64,000 bases of DNA from Symsagittifera roscoffensis (taxonomy: Eukaryota; Xenacoelomorpha; Acoela; Convolutidae), in assembly GCF_963678635.1 (NCBI RefSeq), contig NC_087067.1:2730001-2794000 (forward strand), read 5' to 3'. Position numbers and translations under genes: made by a program. Of this stretch, positions 34,571 through 43,440 are shown one piece after another; the stretch's first letter is position 1, and each line of letters begins with the position of its first letter. The notes below the pieces were generated by a model. The model was not told the DNA's origin. It saw nothing but the letters and a program-made list of their open reading frames with translations, and searched no databases.

Positions 34571-34814
34571 GATGCAATATCGATTAGCTATCTTTTTACT
34601 TGTGTACAATTTTTCTAGTGTTTTTCCGAATTTTTGTGCAAAAATTAATCAAATTTTTTAACATGTGTGCGAGTTCGGAGCACTTAACTAAGTTCTAATT
34701 GTTTTTCAATGTTTTACCTTGAACCTCTCATCTATTCTCATAATTAAAGTGAAATTGAAGAAATTAATTACAGAAAACGAAGTCAAAACCAAACAATTTT
34801 TATTTACAAAACAT

Positions 34815-35309
34815 TTAATCAAAGAGCTGTCGAGCAGCAGAAGAGTTCTGGAGGTTCTCTATAGAACGCAGAGCTGGACGAGGTTCCATTGCTGGTGGTT
34901 GTTGTGGAGGAGTGTTTTGAGGCGTCATTGTTTCTGAGAATCCCTCATCTTCATCTATTGTGACGGGGTTTTCGACTGATCCTTCCTCCTCCCAAGGAAA
35001 GAGGAAGTCGTCGACTGGTTGAGCCACAAATCTTGAGTCCGGAACCTCGGGATAGTTCATTCCCACATGATCAGAAACTTCCCCCATCATTTGCATTGTT
35101 TCAAGTTGGTTCTCTGTGATGGGAAATTGCATCATATGATGTTCGTTGAAATCCCTTCGCATCACTTCCACCATGTGCCAGACTTGGATTGGGATATCCA
35201 TTCCAGCCAGAAAAACTCCAGAGACTGTTTCTCGCACTTGAATTTGTACTAGATCAGGTGAAAATTCTACAGAGTACATGAGGTTGCTGTTTTGCACTGA
35301 GAAGATCAT
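34815..35309 (-). CDS. PC4-like protein with acidic tail
   Basis: 164 aa from ATG 35309. The N-terminal 55 residues (YSVEFSPDLVQIQVRETVSG, then IPIQVWHMVEVM) fit a strand-strand-helix PC4-like unit. The rest is acidic and proline-rich (DDFLFPWEEEG, then PPQQPPAMEPRP), with a WEEEG segment reminiscent of acidic activation or protein-displacing tails. A transcription or replication accessory role is inferred. Intact; upstream are two 54-bp direct repeats and a CCAAT-motif array. Confidence 0.4.
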   Translation of the reverse strand: MIFSVQNSNLMYSVEFSPDLVQIQVRETVSGVFLAGMDIPIQVWHMVEVMRRDFNEHHMMQFPITENQLETMQMMGEVSDHVGMNYPEVPDSRFVAQPVDDFLFPWEEEGSVENPVTIDEDEGFSETMTPQNTPPQQPPAMEPRPALRSIENLQNSSAARQLFD

Positions 35310-35345
35310 TTTGAGCAATAAATTGAGTACAAGAGTAAAAATAAG

Positions 35346-35447
35346 AAAGAGTTGAGAGAGGGGTAGTTGACGGAAGATAAGTTGAAAATAAGATATTTAG
35401 AGCTGAGAGAGCAGGTAGTTGACGGTAGTTAAGTTGAAAATAAAATG
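35346..35447 (-). promoter_or_regulatory. Two direct repeats upstream of the acidic-tail gene
   Basis: AGAGAG...GGTAGTTGACGG...AAGTTGAAAATAA occurs at about 35347-35393 and again at about 35401-35446, just 5' of the minus-strand gene starting at 35309. The position suggests a promoter or leader duplication. Confidence 0.5.
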
Positions 35448-35493
35448 ATGTTTAGTTAGGAGTTAGGGGTACCTTCAACTCGAATGTGTGGTT

Positions 35494-35680
35494 TTAACCA
35501 ATCAAAATTGATTTTCCTTATTTGGATTGTAGTCGTGTCTAATCAGATTTCAGCTTACTTTTATGGGATTCTTGGATAAAAGTCGTGTCCAATCGGAAAC
35601 AAAGCTCCCTTTTCGGTATTGTCGTTTCCAATCACAAAATTGATCATTTTTGTTCTAGTTGTCGTATCCAATCAGAAGAC
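35494..35680. promoter_or_regulatory. Array of GTCGTNTCCAATC motifs (CCAAT-type)
   Basis: Four copies of GTCGT(G/T/A)TC(C/T)AATC(A/G) start at 35532, 35582, 35621 and 35661, plus a bare AACCAATCA at 35494. Reverse-orientation copies (TCTGATTGG, TCTGATTAG) lie at about 36493 and 36545, before the polymerase gene. Spacing is 40-50 bp. Likely control region between the minus-strand block and polymerase; an origin or repressor role is equally possible. Confidence 0.5.
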
Positions 35681-35842
35681 GCTTTTAAGGACTTAAATCT
35701 TCCAAATAGGTAAAAATATACACAAAAGCAATTGCAAAAATAAATGACCAAAAGTTTTTTGCAGTAAAAATTAGAAATATTGCTGATATAAGTAACAAAA
35801 GAAAGAAAATTAATAAAAGTAACATCTCTGCAAATTATTTCA

Positions 35843-36430
35843 TCAAGTTAATTGAATTTTTTGTATGTAATCAATGAGAAATTGCTGATTTTTGAGTAGA
35901 TAGTCAAGTTCTATGATTTTGATGTAAATTTGGGAAGATAACTCAAAGTTGACGAATTTTTTAAAGCAGACTTCTGGAAATCTGATTCCAAACCGAATCA
36001 AGCAGGATTTTGAACTTTGAAAATCTTTAAAGAAATGAAGGAATAAAGAACTTTGCTGAGGTGTTTTTACAAATTTGGGTTTTGGATAGGGGATAAAAAG
36101 AGTTTTTGATATATTATCGTACGATTTTTTGATCAATTTCAAATTCTCGAGAATAAACAAAATTTCTTTCCTTGTGAGGTGTAATTCAGCCGTAAGTTTA
36201 AAACTTTGATACGCAATATGTGAATCAAAAGTAAACTCTTTGATTGAGTAAGTTTCTCTGAAGAGACTTTAATTTAGTCGGATAACTCTATTTTGTACAT
36301 TAAAGACGTCCAAAAAAATATGAAAAAAGTAAGAGTCAACATCTATTTCATCAATAAGAAAATCAATTGGAATTTTTTCTTTCGTCTTATAAAGTAACTC
36401 GAGGAAGCTCAAATGTTTTTTGATAGACAT
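35843..36430 (-). pseudogene. Unknown Maverick protein, in-frame TAA
   Basis: From ATG 36430 (MSIKKHLSFLELL) the frame is open to TAA 36271-36269 and then continues in the same frame to its natural end at 35843, 196 codons in all. The downstream part alone (105 codons) has no ATG near its start, so the internal stop most likely interrupts a single protein. Content is leucine, phenylalanine and lysine rich and apparently helical; family unknown. Confidence 0.5.
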
Positions 36431-36793
36431 TTTTCAAATAATGACTAAGGTTTTTTAAAAATAATAAACAATTCACTTTTAGAAAATGCTGAATTCTGAT
36501 TGGTTGATTTCCAACAAACAGTGTTACTAAAAAAATACTCAAATCTGATTAGTTGATTTTCTCTAATAAAAAGCAAAAAAAAAACTTATTTCATTCTGAT
36601 TTTCTTTTACGTTAAAAGCAACTGATCTATACTTTGGTTAACTACTTGAAATAAATTTCAAATATTTTTAACAATTCAAAGTAAGTAAGAATTATTTTTA
36701 CTAAATTTTTTGGAACATTTTAAATCTCCCAATTTGATATGTACCAAGTACTAACAGCTTTACATTAATACCTAAAAATTCTCCCATTTTTAG

Positions 36794-39700
36794 ATGCCGT
36801 CGCTGAATAGAAACGAGAAAGTGCAGTGTGAGGATTGTGGAAACATGTATGTTCGTCAACATGCGGCTCGACACCGCAAAAGCTGTCAAGCAGGGATTAT
36901 TTCTTGTCCTGATTGTAAGTATTTCACTTACAATAAACAAGAAATGAATTATCACGTGGCCAAAAAACATGATCCATCAACTTCCAAGCAATCAACGGTT
37001 TGCTCGTCTTGTGAGCAGGAGTTTCCGAGTTACTACTCTCTCCAACAACATCGGAGAAAAGAACATGGTTCGAAACAACGGAAACCAAGTGATACGGTGG
37101 CAGACTTGAACAAGATTGTGGAGGGAGAAGGGGAAGATGGAGTGAAACTCAAAGAGGAGTTGAGTGCTTGTCAGCATTTCTTGGTGGATACTGAGATGGA
37201 GAATGGGAGGCATAAGGTATTTAACTTTCAAATGTCAAAGTTAGATAGCAAGATTATCAACGAGAAGCTTGAAGAAGTCTTCAACAAGCTAGATTCCGCT
37301 GCAAAAATCAATATTGCTCTTGGATTTGTTCTCCGTAATGTCAAAACGGGAAAATATCGGTATTATTATGCACACGAAAACAATACTTTGTTCGAAAAAT
37401 CGCATTTACTGTGTACTAAAGAGGATTTGATTACAAACCAAGGAAAAGTTGAAAAGTTTGATTTCGTGGAGCAATGCACCCAAGAACGTCAGAACACAAA
37501 GTGGAGGTTCAAGTTGATCACAAATGTTATTATTTTTGCTGAACTTCTGAAAAACGTTCCAATGGGATGTCCAGACTCTGTGTTGCCTGAACCTTTACTG
37601 AAAAACCATTCAGTAAACTGTCTTTTATCGGATAAAGATAAACAACCATACAGAGATCATCTTTGTCTTTTCCGTGCATTAACAATGTATTTGCATGGTC
37701 ATAGTAACCTCGATGCTCATACATCTCAGCTGTTTACAGAGTTTATATCAAAATCTGGATACGATCCGAAGAACTTTCTCGGAGTTGCCATTGATGATTT
37801 ACCTCTTTAGAGGAAATAGTTGAACGAAACATATTCATTTACGATTTTGACATTCAGGAAGGAGAATATGTTGGAGAATTGCGAGGCGAAGTATTGGAAA
37901 ATTTGAAAAAACCGTGAAATTGCTGAGATTCAACAACCATATCATTCACACGAATGATATTGATTCCTTCTTCAAGTGTTTTCGATGTCCTAGCTGTGAC
38001 TGTTTCTTCAACAGATCAAACAATTTCAACCGACATCTTCTAACTTGTAAAGATCGAGTGCGACATATTTATCCAAAGAATGTATATACAATTCGAGAAA
38101 CGCTATTTGAAAAGTTGGAAGGTTTCAATATCCCAGTTTCGAAAGATAACACACTATTCAACAACCTAGCCATTTTCGATTTTGAGTCGATATGTGTTCC
38201 ATCAGATGAACTGAAAGCTACCCAAACAACAACTTGGATTGGAAAACACGTTCCAATTTCTGTATCAATATCCTCAAACCTGAGAGATGAACCAATTTTT
38301 CTTTATAACAAGGATCCGCAAAAGCTTATTATCGATTTTGTAATCAAACTCGAACTTTTGGCTGAGAAAAATAAGCTCGAAATGAGAACTAAATTTCAAG
38401 ATGTTGAAAGAGTAGTGAATGAGCGGATGTCGAAAATTTTTCAAGAGTTGAATGAAAGATGTCGAAATCTTCCAACTGAAAACTTTGAATACGAAGATGA
38501 ATGTATAGAAGATACAGAGGAAACTGATATGTCAACTCAGTTTTTGAGAATGCAAAAAAATCAGCTGATTGATTTGAAACAAAATCTGGAGAGGTATGTT
38601 AACACGTTACCTGTATTTGGGTTTAACAGTGGAAGATATGATCTGAACTTGATCAAGAGTTATCTAATTCCCTACTTAATCAATGATAAAGAAGCTGAAC
38701 CTATGGTTATCAAAAAGGCTAACGGTTTCATATTCTTCAAGTTTGGAGATATACAGTTTCCCGATACCATGAAATTTTTGGGTGGAGCAACATCTCTAGA
38801 CTCCTTTCTTAAAGCTTACAAAGCCAGTGAGACAAAAGGGTTTTTCCCTTATGAGTGGTTTGACAGTCCAGACAAGCTCGAGAGTGAAGAATTACCTCCA
38901 TACGAAGCCTTTTTCAGTAAACTGAGAAACAACAACCCTCTTGATAAAGACTTTAAGGATTACCAGAACCTGAAGCCAAGTGGACTTGATGAGCAGCAAG
39001 CACTAAAGAAACTTCAAATCAGGTCAGTACCTGCATCTGGATGGGATAATTACAAATATTTACAGGAGCTTTGGCAGAAACATGGAATGACTACATTTAA
39101 AGATTTTTTGCAGTGGTACAACAACAAAGATGTTGTTCCAACCCTTGAAGCAATGCAAAAAATGGTTCAGTTTTATCATCAGAAAGAAATTGAAATGTTA
39201 AAACTTGGATGTACTCTTCCAAATCTGGCAAATATTTTTCTTCACAAATCAACCAATGAAAAATTCTACCCTTTTTGCAAAGTGATAGAGATTTGTGCGA
39301 GAAAATTAGAGAGGATATGACGGGTGGACCATCAATTGTGTTTACTCGAAAAGCTGTTGTGGATGAAACCTTTATCTGGGATTCATCAAATGTCTGCAAA
39401 TCAATTGTTGGAATTGATGCGAGCCAGCTCTATCCCTATTCAATGTGTCAAAACATGCCAACAGGATTGTACACAAGATGGGAGTTTGATTCCGATATGC
39501 AAAAATTCAAAGCTAGACATAACCGATCTCGCAATTTTGAGAACATGGTCATGTCTTACTACCAAGAAACCAGACCAAAATGTAGAATTGAGAGCTTCCA
39601 CACATCTGGAAATCAAAAGAAAATTGACTGTTTCAATGTTGATGGATATTGCAATCACTGCAAAACAGTGTTTGAAGCAATGGGATGCTATTACCATTTT

Positions 39701-41148
39701 TGTCCTTGCCAGGAGACTCCTCCCTCACTTAGCGATGAAGATATTGAGAGAGTAAACAAAAGGAGAGAGATGGATGACTTGAGACGTGAGTATATTCGTG
39801 AAAAAGGATACAAAATCGAAGAGATGTGGGAATGTGAGTGGTGGCAAAACTTCAAAACGAACGAAAAAATAAAGAATCATATCCGATCCAACTTTCCCTA
39901 CAAAAGACTTCTCTCTACTAATTCTTTATTGGAAAAAATAAGAGATGGATCTCTTTATGGCTATATTCAGTGCGACTGAGTTGTTCCAGACGAATTGAAA
40001 GCAAAATTTTCTAATTTTCCTCCAATTTTTAAAAACACTGATGTTAGAAGAAATGACATTGGGGAATATATGCAAAAAATTATGCCATTGAAAATGATCT
40101 TCTGAAGCATCCCCAGCGTATGCTAATATCTAGTTTCAAACTAGAAAATGGTTCCATCATTACTCCTCTTTTCAATTTCTACATGGAACTTGGCTTACAG
40201 TGTACAAAAGTTTACCGCTTTGTACAGTATCTCCCTCGAAAAAGCTTCAACATGTTTGTTCAGTCGGTTGTTGATGCTAGAAGGGAAGGAGATGATAATA
40301 CTTTAACCGGTGTTGTTGCAGAGACTATGAAGCTTTTAGGTAATTCATCCTACGGTTACCAGATAATGGACAGATCGAGACATACGATCACAAAGTATTT
40401 GAATGATGAGAAAACACACAAAGCAATTAATGAACCTCTCTTCAAACGATTGAACACTGTTCAGAAAGACTTGTACGAGATTGAGTTACTAAAGTCAACA
40501 ATTGAGCACAAAGAACCCATAATAGTCGGATTTTTCATTCTGCAGTATGCAAAGCTGAGAATGCTTGAGCTTTACTACAATTTTTTTGACAAATTTTGTG
40601 ATGTAAATAAGTTCGAGGAATTAGAAATGGACACGGACTCGCTGTATTTAGCTCTTGCTGAGGAAAATTTGTATGATTGTATTCGTCCGGAGAAAAAAGG
40701 TGACTGGGAAAAATTGAGAGAAAAAGATTGCAGAGATTCATTCAGAGCAGATTCAAAAACAAACTTTTTTCCACGAACATGTTGTAGCGTTCACAAGAAG
40801 CACGATAAACGAGAGCCTGGTCTGTTCAAAGAAGAATTTAGGTGTACGGAGATGCTATGTTTATGCAGCAAGACTTATTGTTGCTATGACAACAAATCAG
40901 ACAAAATGAAGTTTAGCAGCAAAGGATTGAATAAAAGAATTCTAGAGGAATCCGGTGATGGACCTATGGAAAAATACAGGAAAGTACTCGACGAAGCAGC
41001 AATCAACTTGACTTCAACAAACAGAGGATTTAGAACCATTAATCATATGGTTGCTACATACGAGCAAACAAAGAAGGGATTGAGCTACTTTTACCCTAAA
41101 AGACAAGTTCAGGACGACGGAATACACACAAAACCTTTGAACTTGTAA
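36794..41148 (+). pseudogene. pPolB: Protein-primed DNA polymerase B, four frameshifts and one stop
   Basis: About 1450 codons. N-terminal: three zinc fingers (Cys12-Cys15-His27-Cys31, Cys38-Cys41-His54-His59, Cys70-Cys73-His86-His91), then an OTU-protease-like DHLCLFRAL. Exonuclease motifs: FDFESI, FGFNSGRYDL, and a Pro-Asp-Thr-containing third. Polymerase motifs: DASQLYPYSM, KLLGNSSYGY and MDTDSLYLAL, all retained. Breaks: single-base losses in homopolymers near 37806, 37906-37911, 39272-39276 and 40074-40079, and an in-frame TGA at 39977-39979. It would replicate the element from a protein primer. The ATG directly follows TTTTTAG, a splice-acceptor-like context also seen at the host gene at 52259. 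Confidence 0.92.
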
Positions 41149-41580
41149 ATAACTGATGGTGTAATAGCATTCAATTCAGTATTGATTAAGTAACTGTAAA
41201 CTTGTGGTTAAATGATTATACGAAGCAGTGATTTATATACTTCATCTTTTGAATATAACTTTTTTTCTTCAAAAAACATGATTTTTTTCTCGAAGTTTCG
41301 TTAGGTTTCAGTATAACTTTAGATAGTTTTCTCGTTGAATCAAACCTTTTAAAATAATAATCAAAACATCTAAACTGTAGAAATTGACTAAGAAACGCAA
41401 GTATTGGCAAAATCGAGCTCAAAAAATTCGGGCGCCAAAATTTTTTGAAACTTACCATCTTACCATCTGAAACCTACCATTGTAATACATTAGGAATCCT
41501 ATTCGCTATTGAGTTCTTAATTACCTACAATGAATTTCTTATACATAGCGAAATCTATACATGGGAAATTCGGGCGCCGA
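41149..41580. repeat. Maverick right subterminal region with diverged TIR-like module
   Basis: No gene. Between about 41430 and 41515 the sequence repeats, in degenerate form, the TIR modules: CTTACCATCTGAAAC, AATACATTAGGAATCCTATTC. GGGCGCC precedes two copies of the CTTACCATC block (41430 and 41570). Confidence 0.55.
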
Positions 41581-41763
41581 AAAAAACTTACCATCTGAAA
41601 CTTTACCATCTTAATACATTGGGAAACCTATTCCCTATCTTAATACATTGTAGACTCTATACCCAATCTTAATACATAGCTTGGAGACCGGATACTCTAT
41701 TCCCTATCTTAATACATGGGGGTCTCTACCCACCCCCCCTGATCAGCTCACCCTTCTACTACT
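41581..41763 (-). repeat. Maverick right terminal inverted repeat
   Basis: Complement of the left terminal repeat, ending TCTACTACT. It is followed directly by the target duplication TAAGCA at 41764-41769. Confidence 0.93.
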
Positions 41764-42560
41764 TAAGCATTCATTACAATCGTTTCATAGAAACCACAAA
41801 AAATGAAAAAGCAACAGTGAGCGAATAGCACGACGCCCAAATACGAAAAATTAGAAAAAAGTCAAATCACAATGTTTTCTTAAAACTTTTTGAGCTTAAT
41901 CACTCAAACAATTCTTAAGGCAAAAATTTCCTATTCTTTTTTCCTTCTTTGAGTTTCAAATTATTGCGTAAACCAACTTTTTAGTTTTTTGAATTTCGTA
42001 TTTACAAAGAAGTGTTACTATCAAACTTTTGCAAGGGGTAATATTTGATCTGATCTAGTAAAAATTGAAATAAGAGTGGGTATATTAATTACAGGACTAA
42101 ACTTTTTTGGAATTGTAAAAACATATTTAGTTTTACGAAATTTTACAATTCTAAACTGATTTGGTTTTCATGGAAGTTTTAATTGTAGCCAGGTTTTATT
42201 TCAAACTTGACTATCTCAAAAAGTTTTTGTCTTTTTAATTAAAAAAGCGGATCAAATATTAGTTTCCTGTGCTCTGCTGGCATATAAAATAATTAAAAAT
42301 TAATAAAAAGTAAAGAACGATTGGAGATTGGCCAAAAGCTTGATTTGATCAAATAAAAATTTTATAAGCATTCATTACAATCGTTTCATAGAAACCACAA
42401 AAATGAAAAAGCACTAGTGAGCGAATAGCACGACGCCCAAGTACGAAAAATTAGAAAAAAGTCAAATCACAATGTTGTCTTAAAACTTTTTGAGCTTAAC
42501 CACTCAAAAAATTCTTAAGGCAAAAATTGCCTATTATTTTTTCCTTCTTTGGGCTCAATG
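41764..42560. repeat. Right flank plus intact paralogous target site
   Basis: 41764-41950 is the right flank. The combined flanks (left 23736-24156 plus right) then recur uninterrupted at 41951-42550, passing through a single TAAGCA at 42365-42370. Thus a tandem duplication of about 600 bp existed, and the Maverick sits in one of its two copies. Confidence 0.9.
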
Positions 42561-43440
42561 AGCGTCATAATGCTGGTTAAATTTTTAGCACGAAACAAAA
42601 AAAACTCCCTGGAAAATTCAAAAAAAATTGCGTTTGGAGCGATATCAAAAGAGTCGATAAAAATCAGTTAAAAAACTCATGCCGAATAAAATTTGCAGAA
42701 AAGAAAAAGGAAAGCCAAAGAAGTATTAAACGCAGGGGTATTTTATTTAAATTATAGGAGCAACCCACAAATACTTGCATCTATGACAAAATTTGCGGCA
42801 CATGAAAAATTCCCGATGTGAAAAATAAGTCGGCTAAACAAAAAAAACGAACCAATGTCTTACATACTGAAAAACAAACAAGATACGGTCGGAACTCGAA
42901 CCCCTTAGAAAAACAAAAAGACGTGGGAAACGGTCTTGAGGATATTCACAAAATTTCTAACAAATAAACTTCAAAGTTTCGTAAATACGTGCGAAAAAAA
43001 TGCTTTTTTGGGAAAAGTCTAGATGAGAAAGACTAAGATTATTTTACTTATTTTTTGGAATTGACAATTAGTTTCTGAAATAACTAACACATGGCGATCA
43101 TAATGCACGCAGGCAACGATATCCGTTTTTATTTAAAATTCGAATAGATTACTTTGATCGATCATTGAAATTCATTACTGTTGCTTTTTTCAATCAAAGC
43201 CCTTTAAAAAATGCAGAGTGCAAATTCGGTTTCATTAAAACTAGTACGACCTTGGAAAATGGGCAGCAAGTTTGCCTTAACGTGTGCCTAAGTTTTTTCT
43301 CAACGAAAAATCATGTACTATCATGTAAAACCATGATCATAAAAAAGCAGTTTTAGTCGTGATTAGAACTACATTATAAAACCCTTCTTGCTAAGTTCTT
43401 TTTATGCACCGTACAAATAATTGGAATCAACCTCAAAATG
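42561..43440. other. Non-coding stretch between repeat blocks
   Basis: No exon recognised. A B-box-like TCGGAACTCGAACCCC at about 42891 lacks a partner A box, so no tRNA is called. Confidence 0.5.

Larger units (their letters stand above)
24157..41763. mobile_element. Maverick/Polinton element, 17.6 kb, complete with TIRs and 6-bp TSD
   Basis: Ends are AGTAGTAGA...TCTACTACT, the AG...CT termini usual for Polintons. The flanking target duplication is TAAGCA at 24151-24156 and 41764-41769. Between the TIRs lie the diagnostic genes: protein-primed polymerase B (+), integrase, HerA/FtsK-type packaging ATPase, adenain-like protease, minor and major capsid proteins (-), plus small accessory genes. 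Length is in the normal 15-20 kb range. Five genes are interrupted, so this copy is probably no longer autonomous. The capsid and protease genes are what relate these elements to virophages and adenoviruses. Confidence 0.97.

Noticed and set aside
34071-34661. Lys/Phe/Cys-rich ORFs over the Maverick minisatellite
   Set aside because: They arise from a 31-bp repeat open in all frames; the frame rotates each unit.
42880-42970. tRNA-like B box (TCGGAACTCGAACCCC)
   Set aside because: No A box at the right distance and no cloverleaf.
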